Of a stretch of DNA of 64,000 bases, positions 36,172 through 48,830 are shown in pieces; the first letter of the stretch is position 1, and each line of letters opens with the position of its first letter. The DNA is taken from assembly GCA_965153455.1 (NCBI GenBank), contig OZ234494.1, forward strand, positions 8,370,001 to 8,434,000, in the 5' to 3' direction. The notes beneath the pieces were generated by a model that made no database searches, had not been told where the DNA came from, and saw nothing but the letters and a program-made list of their open reading frames with translations. Made by a program: the position numbers and the translations under genes. This DNA comes from Sphagnum compactum. Its lineage: Eukaryota; Bryophyta; Sphagnopsida; Sphagnales.

Positions 36172-36978
36172 ATCTAACTGTGTATGCCTGCATAACACTG
36201 ATCCAAACCCATTTCCACACTATTTTGATTGAAGGCTGTATACTTCATCCAAATTTTTTCCAATGTACATACATACATGCCGTCTCAGTGCTATAACTGG
36301 GCCACAACTGCTATCTGGACCTCTACAAGCATTTATGATATCCACTATACAGTGTCAATTACTCCCCATTCCCACCCCCACAAAACATGAAAAAGTGAAA
36401 AGTAGGAAATGAGAGAGGACTAGGAAACAGTAAATTCCATCTACTTGGTCTCTTAGAAGGCCCTGTATGTGGGTTCCCTTTACAGGCCCCAATGAAGTTT
36501 CACACTATTTTCTGCTGTACTTCATCCCAAATTTAGCCTGCAGGCCATTTTAGTGCTGCGTGGGTGAAGAGACTCTTTAATTGCTGAACTCAGTTATCTG
36601 TGATGAGGGAGCGAGTCCATGTTAAATTGTGAATGGCTGCGGGTTACTGTTACTGTTCCCATGGTAGTAGTAGCACCCCCACAGTGTGTATGCATTGCAG
36701 TAGTACCATCCCCTTGCTCGCTTGTATATATTACTGCAATTGATGTTGCTGAATATGCAATATGTCTAACTGCAATTGCTGTCTGTGACTTTGTATCATT
36801 TGATCTAGTTTTCAGGCCTTGAGAGCTTCAGCATTGTAGTAGCTAGCTATCTCTGGGTCTGTAACTGGGTCTAGCGGCTGCTCTGAGTATTGTTGTCCTT
36901 ACTGATCTGAGGCTTGATTTGTGTGTGTCTCTTTGGATCGGGTTTACTGTAATTTGGTGTTGTCTGCAGCTGAGAAAC

Positions 36979-38520
36979 ATGACGACGTGCACTAATTTGG
37001 CTTCATTGTTGCTGGTATTTGCTGTGGTGGGCTCTATTGTAAACCCATTAGGAGCAGAGAGTCGTCCACTCTTGCAGACTGGAACGAAGAAGGACCTGAG
37101 TGGTGCTTTCTGGGATCTGTTTCCTAATTGCTCGCCTCCGCCTCTGGTGGTTTACAGTCCTCCATACTCCGCGCCAGCTCCAGCGAGCGAAACGCCGCCT
37201 TATTCCGCTCCGGCTCCAGAAGGCATTTACACCCCTCCGTTTTCTGCCCCAGCTCCTGAAATTGAATCCTCTCCGCCTCCCTTCTACGGACCGCCAGCAC
37301 CCATTTACTCCTCTCCATCGCCAATTTCCTCCTCTCCATCACCAGTTTATTCTTCTCCGTCCCCAGTGTATTCTTCACCGTCTCCAGTTTCTTCTTCTCC
37401 ATCTCCAGTTTCCTCTTCTCCTTCTCCCGTGTATTCTTCTCCATCTCCAGTTTCCTCTTCTCCTTCTCCCGTGTATTCTTCTCCATCTCCAGGTTCCTCC
37501 TCTCCTTCGCCTGTGTATTCTTCTCCCTCTCCAGTTTCCTCTTCTCCATCCCCAATTTCCTCCTCTCCATCTCCAGTTTCTTCTGCTCCTCCTTCTTCTC
37601 CAGTGTATTCTTCTCCGTCTCCTGTTTCCAGCTCTTCTCCGCCTTCTTCGCCAGTGTACTCTTCTCCGTCTCCAGTTTCCAGCTCTTCTCCACCTTCTTC
37701 CCCAGTGTACTCTTCTCCGTCTCCAGCTTCCAGCTCTTCTCCGCCTTCTTCCCCAGGGTATTCTTCTCCGTCTCCAGTTTCCAGCTCTTCTCCACCTTCT
37801 TCCCCAGGGTATTCTTCTCCATCTCCTGTTTCCAGCTCTTTTCCGCCTTCTTCCCCAGTGTACTCTTCTCCGTCTCCAGTTTCCAGCTCTTCTCCCCCTT
37901 CTTCCCCAGTGTACTCTTCTCCGTCTCCAGTTTCCAGCTCTCCTCCGCCTTCTTCTCCAGGGTATTCTTCTCCGTCTCCAGTTTCCAGCTCTTCTCCACC
38001 TTCTTCCCCAGTGTACTCTTCTCCGTCTCCAGTTTCCAGCTCTTCTCCGCCTTCTTCCCCGTCTCCAGGTTCCAGCTCTTCTCCGCCTTCTTCCCCAGGG
38101 TATTCTTCCCCGTCTCCAGTTTCCAGCTCTTCTCCACCTTCTTCCCCAGTGTACTCTTCTCCGTCTCCAGTTTCTAGCTCTTCTCCGCCTTCTTCCCCAG
38201 TGTATTCTTCCCCGTCTCCAGTTTCCTCTTCTCCGTCGCCAAGTTCCTCTTCTCCGGTGTCCTCGTCTCCCTCACCCACATACTCATCCCCTTCACCTGT
38301 GTCTTCATCTCCGCCCATGTGTTCATCTCCTCCACCGGTGTCGTCGTCACCTTCTCCAGTTTCCTCTTCCCCTTCACCCGTTTCTTCTTCCCCTTCGCCG
38401 GTCTCGTCGTCTCCTTCCCCAGTTTCCTCGTCCCCTTCACCAGTCTCTTCGACGCCATCTTCTCCAGTCTACTCTTTTCCTCCTCCCGTTTACTCCTCCC
38501 CTGCACCTGGAGGCTACTAA
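36979..38520 (+). CDS. Hydroxyproline-rich cell-wall glycoprotein (extensin/AGP hybrid)
   Basis: A 513-residue secreted protein. The ATG at 36979 was chosen because it starts a classic signal peptide (MTTCTNLASLLLVFAVVGSI, cleavage likely after NPLGA). No ATG lies further upstream in the frame. A short spacer (RPLLQTGTKKDLSGAFWDLF) is followed by SAPAP motifs (about residues 65-110) typical of arabinogalactan proteins. Some 400 residues of Ser-Pro repeats follow: VYSSPSPVSSSPSP units, then a 17-residue unit VYSSPSPVSSSSPPSSP repeated about 12 times, ending SPAPGGY. Alternating SPSP favours arabinosylated or arabinogalactan Hyp over the SPPPP of classical extensins. One Tyr per unit could allow cross-linking, but no YxY motif is seen. 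No C-terminal GPI signal is visible. The protein likely functions in the wall or apoplast. Long open frames on the opposite strand are artefacts of the repeat. It converges with the ACBP gene 3.2 kb downstream. Confidence 0.88.
   Translation: MTTCTNLASLLLVFAVVGSIVNPLGAESRPLLQTGTKKDLSGAFWDLFPNCSPPPLVVYSPPYSAPAPASETPPYSAPAPEGIYTPPFSAPAPEIESSPPPFYGPPAPIYSSPSPISSSPSPVYSSPSPVYSSPSPVSSSPSPVSSSPSPVYSSPSPVSSSPSPVYSSPSPGSSSPSPVYSSPSPVSSSPSPISSSPSPVSSAPPSSPVYSSPSPVSSSSPPSSPVYSSPSPVSSSSPPSSPVYSSPSPASSSSPPSSPGYSSPSPVSSSSPPSSPGYSSPSPVSSSFPPSSPVYSSPSPVSSSSPPSSPVYSSPSPVSSSPPPSSPGYSSPSPVSSSSPPSSPVYSSPSPVSSSSPPSSPSPGSSSSPPSSPGYSSPSPVSSSSPPSSPVYSSPSPVSSSSPPSSPVYSSPSPVSSSPSPSSSSPVSSSPSPTYSSPSPVSSSPPMCSSPPPVSSSPSPVSSSPSPVSSSPSPVSSSPSPVSSSPSPVSSTPSSPVYSFPPPVYSSPAPGGY
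37603..38199 (+). repeat. 51-bp in-frame minisatellite within the glycoprotein gene
   Basis: Eleven full 51-bp units plus one 36-bp truncated unit (encoding SPGSSSSPPSSP) fit this interval exactly, and a partial unit follows from 38200. Units differ mainly at V/G before Tyr and by single swaps (one PVSSSF, one SSSPPP, one SPSPA). Near-identical DNA units imply ongoing unequal crossing-over or slippage, so repeat number is probably polymorphic. Confidence 0.92.
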
Positions 38521-41500
38521 ACTTCCGCTACATCAGCTGTCATTTTCAGGTATGCTAGACTTTGAGCATTTGTTGCATGCAGGATCTTGCGATATTCAGT
38601 ACTAGATAGCTGGTTCCTTCCGCCAGAGTCCAATTTGCACCAGCTGCAACTGCATGCAGGTCTTGTGACAACCATCAACTGCATGGTCTTGAGACTATCA
38701 ATGTACCTTACTGTCCTTGGTTTTTTGGTGACAGCTTCGTCACTCTTTCTTTGCCATTTGAGCTTATATTTTGCTTGCAATGCCCAGTATTCGGGAACGA
38801 GCTAATTCATGCATGCATGCGTGTGATCATGGCATGTGTTGCAACTACGACGAAATCAGATTTTTTTTTTTTTGTTCGTTGTTTTCTTAAACTTTTTGGT
38901 ATGTCCTCAAGAGTTAATGCACTCTAATGTAGAACTGGGGACAGGAATTTGGGTTAATTAGAGAAGGATGGGGGCGCCTATTGTCTCGTCCTTTTGTTCC
39001 TTGGTGTTCTTTCGGCTTTCTGTTGCAGGCTCTGAGTAAGTTACCCGGATCAGGTTGCAGTGCTTGAAGTGTTTTGCAAGTAACTTGTGAAAATGATTTT
39101 TTTTGGGCAGATATTAATAATACTGAGCTGTGACTGGAAATCCTGATGCAGAGCTGGAGTTTCTCTGAATTGTGAAAAGCTAGCTAAAAGGGCAAGGTGC
39201 AACAATAGTTCAATTCTGTTGCAGCTGCTGCTGATCATCGACTGTCCAGTGGATTTAGCAGAACACTACATTGCTTGACTTGCAACGTTGCATTCTGTTT
39301 GGAAACTTGGTTACCAGCTCTTCTTCTTCATCAAGCTCTACTTGTTAGCATGGGTCGATACAATGTCCAAGAGCGATAACAGACAATATTTTGGAAAGAC
39401 AATTGGAGGCAGAAATGTTGTGCAAATTGTGCCAGAATTTGGAAATCTTATAGATCTTACACCCCCCACTCTTATAAAGAAACTGAGTACTCACTGAGTT
39501 ATGGTGAAAAACTAATTACAATCTATATAATGTATGTGCATCTTCTGTGTCTTCTGCTGTTGCATTTCATGTACAAATCATTTGATGATATGCAATTCTG
39601 TTCAAACTGCAGTGTCAACCTGACATACTCTTGGTTCCTAATGATAGATGCATTGCAAAAAAATTCTTCTGCTTTGAAAGGAAATTCCATTTCATGCAGC
39701 ATATGGTAGGAGTATCAATCTTATAAGATTCGCATCTCAGCTAAACTTGTGAAATGACATGGAAATCTATGTGACCAATCAGATTATTAGAATATGGGAG
39801 CTTTAAATTGTTTTAGAAACTTCAACAAACTGGCACTTTAATGTTATTGTGCCCATTAGCTTGTGCCTAGGGTCAAAGATAAAGTTTGTGACCAAATCAA
39901 TGCCTAGAATTATTTTTAATAGTGGCCATGACAAACTAGTAATAACGTGTTGCATGTGAAAGATGCAGATATAGCTTTTAACACATTATACCGTTGATTT
40001 GGATAGGTGATGTAGAAGTCTGATGAGGAATTCTACTTTGAGTGAGAAGAAATTTCACTATGTGAAATTATGCATTCATGGACAGATCCCCTTAATGGAC
40101 TTAAAATGTTCAGGAATGGTATAAGTGTCCATACTTCTCTGGTGTTCTTTAATTGCAAGTTTGGAAATTTCTCCCATTCTCACAAGAGTTAGATCATGTA
40201 TTTTGTTAGTTCTGTTACTTTGAGCTTCCAGCACCAAGTTTTGAGTCTGTAAGTTGATATCTATACCAACATCTGATTGACACATATTGAAGAGTACAAG
40301 TCCAATGCCACCTGAACTTTTGAGTTTGTGGGTCCATATACACTATACCCCAAAATCCTAGAGGAATCTCAGTGACTTCATCATATGTCATTGAGTGGCC
40401 ATTCATCAAGAGACATGGGATCCAATGTGGCCTGTTCCAAGGTAATATACTTAGCTGGCTCTTATATTTCTTGATTGGTTTTTGCAAAGCATTTGGTTGA
40501 TGATCAGGAGCATGTACTTTATGTTCATCTACTGTATGTTTGTGAATGCAGTATCATTTGTGGACTTTCATACCCATAAAACCAAACCTTGCTCTTTTAA
40601 TTTTGATTAACAGTGAGAGATCTGATGTGATCGACAGTTTGGGACTCATACTTGATGATTGAAGGCAGCCAGCTAAGTTAGGAAAATTGTAATATTGGAG
40701 ATATTTTGTCATCATTTGACGTGTACATACTGATGAAAGATGTCAAATATGCAAGGATTATTGACCTTCTGAGGGGCCTTTGAGGTCTCCTCATCTCTTG
40801 AATTAATCCATGTGCAGAATAATATCAGAGACAAAGTACAAACTCCAATCAAGAAAGTCTTTCTTGTTCATACATCCATGAACTGCATTTCTTCCACCAA
40901 AAAGCTCTCTTTCAAGCACTTTATTCAAGGTGTCCCAAAACCATGGGGCCTTGCACCAGCAGAAAAAGGATACAGCTGAACAAATTATGGCACATTGGAA
41001 CTCTCATCTTGCATAGTCATTCATTTTATTGTGATATGGCAATTCACACGTGTATAATGGCAGCAATATATCCAGAGCTAAACTGAGATATACAAACATT
41101 CCGCAACTCACTTCAGCAAACTCACTTCAGGTTTCTGCCAAAACATACACACAACATCAGTGCTGCTGCTGCTCCACAGCAGTTCTCTCTGCACATATAA
41201 AGTTACTGGTGACAATCAGTCTCTTCCAATACAATCCTGCCTGCCTGATGGTCATCAGGTTTCCCATCCCCACCCTCCACCCACCAAAAGGTAATTTGTA
41301 ACAGGCTGACCCCCAGGGATTCATTGGGGGGCTTGTGAAATTATTAGGCTACACAAACATGCCTGATTCCTGGAAAGTTGGAATCGTGATCAAATCTCTA
41401 CTAATCAGGTGCATAAACCTAGTATTATCTACAGTATTAATCCTCTCAACAGTCAAATCGTGAACTGGAAAACTCCTGGCAAAAAAGTTTCGCAAGCATC

Positions 41501-41696
41501 AAAACCTAGAAGACCTAGTTAGAAGCTTGTTATACCCCAGATCTCCACATAAATGTGAAGTCAATAGATTGGGTGCTGCCTATTTCAAACAGTAAATGCT
41601 TGTAATCCGTAACATGAGGGGCACGCTGTTGTAGCACTTGGAATTCAATAATACATATTATATGTGTATGTATGAATATGTCAAGGAAGAGTTAGA
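38521..41696. other. Convergent intergenic region between the two genes
   Basis: This holds the 3' flanks of both genes. A CATGCATGCATGC run lies near 38813-38825. Just after the glycoprotein stop, CAGGTATGC (38548) and TTGCATGCAGGATC (about 38573) could be splice sites of a 3'-UTR intron. A possible decayed coding relic on the - strand is annotated separately at 40076-40560. Nothing else was recognised. Confidence 0.45.
40076..40560 (-). pseudogene. Possible decayed coding relic, unrecognised
   Basis: A - strand frame open from about 40560 to 40215 reads protein-like text (VHAPDHQPNALQKPIKKYKS, LPWNRPHWIPCLLMNGHSMT, EIPLGFWGIVYMDPQTQKF). It is continued in another frame from 40285 to 40076 (LQTQNLVLEAQSNRTNKIHD, ending KSIKGICP). 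That could be one protein broken by a frameshift or split by a small intron. I do not recognise the family, and chance cannot be excluded. Confidence 0.22.
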
Positions 41697-44600
41697 TCAG
41701 TCCTCTACACCATTGCTATCCGGTGGACTGCCTGCAAGCCAGCTCCAAACACCAGTGCTCTGCTTCTGCGCAGCTTGAATCACAGCTTCCTCTGAGGCAG
41801 CCTTCTGATGCTGCAGAAGGTCCAGCTCCTTTTGCAAGATCTCCATAGATTGGAGCTTTTGCCTTAACTCTGCCACATCCACCTGTGTAAAACATTGTAA
41901 AAAAGTTAGGAATGGTAGAAGAATGAACTCAATTCCAATGGTTACTGTCTGACAGCACTCTCAAATTTCCACTTGCAATCTCAATCAGATGTGAATCCCC
42001 AAATATTCTGCCTTGGACAAACCACTCTCCCTACTCTTCTGACATGTATTTCCTTAACATATTTACGAGCACAAAGAAACTGAAGAGTCAACAGCACAAT
42101 AATACAGAGCAAAACCAACAGAAATAAGCTGCTTAAACTCAGAAAAGCATGATGCATAAGTAACCATTCTTCAATCTATAGAAGGATCCTTTTTACTCAT
42201 CCAACTGTCTATTCCCTAACTCATCCTTGATGTTGTCACTGATATTACCTCAAGGCGGAATGACCTGGATTGTTCTGCTGCCAGTTGCCCACGCACAGAG
42301 TGCAGCTCCTACAAAACAAGCAGATCTGTGAGGGAGTGCATACATTTTTCCCTTTTTTTCGTCCAATTCCTCATTCTGAGCAGTTGTCTCTCAGGGTGTG
42401 AAATTTGCTTACAAGTTCAGTTCTGTGTTTCTGTGCAAAATGATATCCCAAATATGTAAAAGTAGAAATGTTTGCAGCACCATGGAAGATGCATGGGAAT
42501 GATAGAGGACACAGAACCCTCAGCTGGAAATTAACTGCATGGATACTGGGAACTCCCAACAAGAGCATGCAAAAGGCCATCACAGCAACATGAACCTATT
42601 CAATCAGGGGCATCTTCAGTTGCCAAAAACTCAACTGTTCCATTTCCAAAATCAAGAAACAACTCTTCCCTAATTTGGGACACAAACTACCGAAAGCCTG
42701 ATCAATGGAATTCAATTACACTTCGAACCATAAATAAAGGATTTCTGACTAGTGAGGTCATGGCAAGATTGAGACAGGGATCAGACCTGTTCTAATTCAG
42801 ATGAAGAAAACTGGGCCATTGCAAGCTCATTTTGTAGCTTTGCACACTCAGCTTGTGCTGCCAAGATTGCCTCCTGCAACTCTTCATTCACTTTGAGGAC
42901 TAATGCCAGCTTTTTGCCTGTTGCACTGTCATCTAAAGCACACTGCAAACATGCAACTCAAGGTATTAGTACTCATGAGCACAAAGGCTCCATATGACAC
43001 AGTTGTCTGTGCTCCTTGTACATGCCTGAAAAGGACTTCTGAATGTACCTCTGGCTCTTCTCTCAGCTGCTCCCCATCCAAATTCTCTTGCACAGACTCT
43101 GGCACTGCTCTTGACTCTGACACTGTTTCTTCTGGATCTGGAGACAATGATGAGGTTCCATTTAGTGGAGAACTGAGCGCTGGTGGAGGAGCTGCAAATG
43201 CTGCAGCTGCTGCAGCAGCTGGAGATTCCAAAATCTTTGATTGTAACCTCTCTGGAGGAAATGTTCGAAACACATGAACCTGCAAAAACACAATATTCAC
43301 TCAGTGCTCTCACTACACATTCTTGGTCCAACATCATGGAAAAGGAAAGTATACAAAGGGATTAAACTATGCACCTGATTATTGAAGCGTCCATTGTATC
43401 CACCAAATGCAACTAAGGAGTCCTCAACAACCAGCACACTCAAACCCTGTCCTTGCCATGATAAACAATGTGACTTTCTTGAGATTCACACTCAATCTAA
43501 CTCCACTAACTTATAACAGAAAGTACAAGCACATTGCATCATGTAAACCAGTGGAGATCCCAGAAATGCACTACTGTGGCAAGTGAAGTTGTTCCCAGCT
43601 TGCCCTTGCCTTACAAGCTAGCTGGAATAACACTTCGAAACTACATGGAATACCCAGCATAAGAGATACAACGCTCACCTCACTTGAAATAGCTGTTTGT
43701 CCCTCAACAGAGGCTACTAATGACCACACCAAGGTGTCCATGTTCAGAACTAGGGTATCAGAAATGCCTGTTTCACCATGCCACTCAGATCAGGAACCGA
43801 AATGCCACCAAAGAAGTTCATCTACAAACAGAAACTTGCTAAGACCTTGAGGTCGATTGAATGAAATTAGGTCCAAGCACAAACTGCTTAAAGTGAAAAC
43901 CCTAAAACCCTTTCTTCAGAATCAGTTATCTCAGATATGGTGAATGTTGAAGAAATTCAATCCAATCTGAACTAATCCTTGTCTAGGGCAGAACATGAAA
44001 CCACAGATGGAGAACAAAAAAAGAAGGGAGCTATTGTAAATACCACTCTTATTATCTCCACCACCAATAATATAAAAACTGTTACCAATAGTGGCACCAG
44101 CATGCCCAGCATGTGGTGATGGTTCAGTGCCTTGAGTCTGTGCTTGTGACCACTCCATCTGCCAAAGCTCATCACACCACATTCACCCTCTACCTTCAGA
44201 GATTGCAGACATAGTTATGTGTGGATGAAAAATATCTCACACCAAAGAAGAATTGACCTTCATATTTTGTACAAGTGAACTGACTATCCTGGCCACTATG
44301 TTAAATTAATTTGGTTTGTGTGCCAATAGAAGTCAAACAGATAGGGCTTTGTCAGCGTTTCCAACTAATATCCATGGCAATGTCCCATTGAGACCAAAAT
44401 AGAAGACTGCATCTTATGGCAACAGGTACAAGCTGGACATAAACATTCATGGAGATTGCAATTGAGTGTTACATGAGAATCAGGACACAAGTAAGCTCAT
44501 ATCGAGCTCAATGTCTCAAGCATTCCACATGGTTTCATGATTGCATAGGATAAGCAAAATGGGGAAACCAAAAACTGCTTTGGCTACTAACAAAATGTGA

Positions 44601-47600
44601 GGTAAAGAGAACAGCGTACACTCTCAAGGTCAAGCACATATAGGTCATTGTAGCAGTTAGAACGTGAGCCACCACCAAATAAGAAAAGATAACGGTCTCC
44701 ATGAACTGCTGCAACATGGTGTGCACGTGGAGATGGTCTTGTCCCACTTCAAATCCAACACCACAGCTACAGTCAAACAAGTTTCCCTGCAGTTACAAAA
44801 GGTATGGCAGAGGGCAAACTGCAAAGGTGCTGTGAAAAAAAAAACCCAAGCAGGAGTGACCATCAAGATGTGCTGAAGCTGTTCAGACATCAGACACACC
44901 ATGTATATTATACTGTTATCTTTGAACATGAGAGTGACAACACAATCATGGTGTAGGAACTGTGGAAGTGTACCTTGTTTCAATACCCTCCCATGTCAGT
45001 GATTCCAAGTCCAGAACGTTGAGATCATCCATAAGGTGCCTCTTTGAATCTTCCCCTCCAAACATAACTAAGGTTGAACCCACAAGTGTCACTGATTGGC
45101 CACCATGTGCAATCTGGACAAAAGAAAACATACTGACATAAGAAAGTACCAATGTTATTGCAGTCAACCTGCAAAGAGCACAATTGAATGAGTCGTGAAG
45201 AGGGAAGAGGAAGCGAATCTTACAGGGGACTTGCCATAGACATCAAGAATTGTCCAGGTCATAGTGTGTGTATCAAAAGCACGTACTGCAAGGACAACAG
45301 AAGGATACCCTTGCTTAGAACAAGCATTCAGACAGTCAAATTTCTTGAGGAACACACAACATAACAAACCAGTTCAGAATATGACCAGAGTACAGCCTGA
45401 GGCAGTCGCCACACCTATTACAGTATCCACTGGCTCTTTTGAATGGCCAGCCACTGCAAGCAGCTTTGTGCCCCACCGGACCTGTACATAATTGAGCATG
45501 AGCTCCCACTCAAACACTTACAGTAGGACTTGCAGCCAACTCAAGATGACAAAATGTACAGGCATTCCAAAGTAACAATGGAAAGTTTGAAGTCAGAGAT
45601 GGTCCTTAATGTATGATCATAACTTTCAAGTTACACAGATGCAAATATGCATGACCATGTAGACCACATACCAGGCTATGCCCTGCACATGGAGGGAACC
45701 AATATGGAGATTGTTTCTGTTGTAGTGAGAGAGGAGATTGGGGAACTTTGTCCACCTTTGACCATTCAAGAGTTTTCAGATCAAGAACCTGAAGGTAACA
45801 CAACAACACATCAGCATAAAATTAGAAGTCTAGTGACTAAGATAGGAAAACCATGCAGAATCAGACATTCCACAAACTTGCAATAGTTCATGATTCTTTC
45901 TGCATTCACATTCAAAGATATGTCATATCTTAAAAGAAAGATCTGTGTACCTGCACATCATTCAAGTAGCGACCATTGTGATTTCCTCCAATAATATACA
46001 TCTTATTATCTACAACTCCTGCTGCATGCTGCAAGTCCAGGTACCCAGTTGTTCAGCAGAACTCATTTTGGATCAGAGCTGACCTTCGAAATACTACACC
46101 TTGAATGCAACAAAGTTGCTCTCTCCTCACAGAACAAGAAACCGTGCATTTCAGGCTAAAACCACTCAGTACTCATCTGTATGTTTCAAGAGAGAGAATT
46201 TGACAAATCAATCACAACAAGCAACAACTCTTGGTCAGCATGGTTGTTCATCACCTGGTAGCGAGCTGAGGGCCATCGACCAGTCACAGTTGGTGATACC
46301 CATTCATTGTAAACAGCAATTGCCCTGATTCCCTCTGCAACATCCTCCACTTCTGCTGTGCTAAAGATTCCATTTACTTTCAAAAGGCCATTTGATTCAG
46401 ATGGGACCACTGCAGTAGGTGTGTCCTCCACATTAATCTCCCCATTCAATTCCACCTCCACAACCAGCTTCTCATTATCCATTTCTTCCTGTGCCACAGG
46501 TTCTGAGTCTGCAACAGGAGGGGGTGGCTTGGAGATTTCCTGTATCACATCAGCAGGGTAAACAGACTAAATGCACATTTGGACATGGGTTCATCAGCTA
46601 ATCTAGACACCTTGATTGAACTAAATATTGTACAGCAAAGCTTTGCACAAGGAAATGAACAAGTTGCTTCAGTCCAATGATCATGTGCAAACAGAGCTCA
46701 GCAGCCTACAGTGTCCAGTGTGACCTCTTTGTCAAGTTCTTGAGCTTTTGACCACCAGCTAGGATCATCCTCCTACACGCACAAGAAGACAAGGGGATGA
46801 GCAGATCAAGATTGGAATCATCCAGATGTGAGAACAAATCAAAGGTAAGCTACAATAAACTATGTACAAAAAAACTCCATCTGTCAACAATCATCCAGCA
46901 AGTTGCTTTCAGACAACACCACATTGATGACAAATGACCCTAATCCAGAAAAAGTGTACAGAACCAACCTCTAGTGTTCGAATGAAGAGCCTCATAGCCT
47001 CCATTGAGTCCATTCTTCCAAGCTGATTCCAACTACAGAAAAAACCCCCACAAAGAATCTTAGAGCAGAATCAACATCAACTAAAACTTGCAGAGCTGTA
47101 ACTAAAGACCAGTGCACAATGCTTCATTCTCTGCTCTCCATTTATAAAGAGAACCAGCCTGTGGCCACATCTTTTGCTTCATCACTCTTGCTGACAGAGA
47201 ATAGATCCTACAACCCAGCATAGCCCACAAACCTTGAGGCTTTTGGAATCATACAAAGTCTAATAACTGAACTAGCAGTAAGTTTCTATTGTGAGCCATG
47301 AATGAACACAATGACACACTAGAAGAAAGGCTGAAATTGCAGTGTACAAACAACTTTAAGACAAATTTCCTTGATAGAATCCAAAAAGAATGAAGCCTTG
47401 TCTTCTAGCTCCCTTACAGGCTGCTGCTGGGCATCAACCATTGCTCGCTACCTGCTTGATCCTAAGCATAGGTAGGAACAGATCAGGACTTGTTGGGATG
47501 TAAAAGTGACCACAAACTTAAAACACAACCCCCTGCTGAGAAGGTAAATGTCACATTAGTGGGAAATTGGCTGAGGGAAAAGCCGCTCTGCATGCATCAC

Positions 47601-48315
47601 AGTGCACATTCCTTTCTTTCCACATATGTGATATCTATCATAAGACAATGAAAGTGGCCATCATCATGTCCAAAGCGTAGAGGTCAACTGAGTAGTTGCA
47701 TAAATTGAAATCTGTCAAAAGACCTTGAAAAGGCACAAGCATACTCTACCTTGTCCATTTTGCAAGATCAATCACGTTCCAACTCCATGGCTTTGGTAGG
47801 TTGCAGGGTCCCACAGTTGCCTGCTCAGATGAACACTCCAACTTCTCAGCCTTGTAACACCACTCCACTGGTCTGTAATTCTCCAAAAATCCAGTTATAA
47901 ATAGCATCCAATACAATGCTTCTGAGCATCCTTGACACCAAAAGTCATTGCATTCTAGGAGCTTGCACTCAATCAATGACATATCACACAATGGCTTGCC
48001 ACAAGAAATCAAGTGCTTGTATGAGACAAGAAGCTTGTAGCAGTCAAACACACAACATGAATCCTACTTGACAGCATCCACCAGCATGACAAACAATTTC
48101 TTGGAAGTTTGCTTCTTGACAAAAAGGAGCAAATGGTAGACCTGCTTGTAAAGCCCATAGAGAAGAAGGATTGTGTCATCTGACAACCCAAGAGATGATG
48201 ACTTGAGTGAATCAACATTTCCAGGTGAAGTTGCAGAAAGCCCTGCATATGCTGCTCCAGCATAAAAGCGATCAGGATATGGTAATGCTGTTGCCATCCC
48301 CCCATACGTCATCAT
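41697..48315 (-). CDS. ACBP4: Acyl-CoA-binding protein with kelch repeats (ACBP4/5 type)
   Basis: Kelch-ACBPs bind acyl-CoA esters and are cytosolic in Arabidopsis. Exons (5'-3' on -): 48315-48142, 47820-47750, 47032-46969, 46772-46725, 46539-46255, 46028-45951, 45788-45672, 45481-45415, 45285-45224, 45113-44974, 44746-44620, 44158-44044, 43767-43679, 43446-43375, 43279-43049, 42942-42787, 42308-42249, 41882-41697. All have GT-AG borders and join in frame to 713 residues (about 668 in AtACBP4). Residues about 10-115: ACB domain (LYGLYKQATVG, AKWTSWNQLG, EAMRLFIRTLEEDDP). About 195-500: kelch repeats (MYIIGGNHNGRYLNDV, LVMFGGEDSK, LFLFGGGSRSNCYNDLY, FYIIGGGDNKSG, VAFGGYNGRFNN). About 520-580: Ala/Pro/Ser-rich linker with seven alanines. 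About 580-700: coiled coil (VDVAELRQKLQSMEILQKEL) ending in WSWLAGSP. Exon 4 could instead end at 46710, adding five residues. ATGs at 48315, 48312 or an internal Met (MATALPYPDRF) are alternative starts. No defect is visible. Confidence 0.95.
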
Positions 48316-48830
48316 CACTTGTCCTTAGTATGCATGTGTAGACTGCTGATCTCTGCACTCCAGGTCCAGCTCTGATGGAGGAAGGGATAAATCTTCAAGT
48401 CTGCACCTTCTGTAATTTGAAACTGCTTGAGAAGTGTGGAGGAGAATCAGAGCTTGAGCATCGCAGCTGTAACCTGTGGAAATGTCTTGTCAATGTAATT
48501 CCACCAGGGCAGACAACATCACCACTTAAACCATTTAGCAGAAGGAAAAAACTCCCAAAACACATGGCTCTTCTTCTATGTTGTGCATAGCTCATAGATC
48601 TCCCTTTATCATGACAACTATTGCCCTATTTCACTCTAACCTATGCTTATATCATGGGTCCTCCAAGATTGCAGATCCCAGAGATGTGGGGCAAGGAACA
48701 GAAAATGGTTTTGAGATTCGGACAAGAACATTCCCAGTTTTATTTGACAGAGGAACAATGAGGAATCTCACATTTGAATCAGCAATTACTAATCATTGCT
48801 CTCAATTGCCCACAGATTAGAACACTCTGG

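Noticed and set aside
37124-38506. Long open frames on the - strand and in the +2 frame across the glycoprotein gene (up to 501 codons)
   Set aside because: They are by-products of the Ser/Pro repeat, whose codons give no stops in the other frames; the products are low-complexity and lack any domain or start context.
42903-43365. Open frames of 123-124 codons over the ACBP Ala-rich exon, in three other frames
   Set aside because: The - strand frame ending at the 43049 donor is the real exon; the others are shadows of the GC-rich, repeat-like coding sequence.
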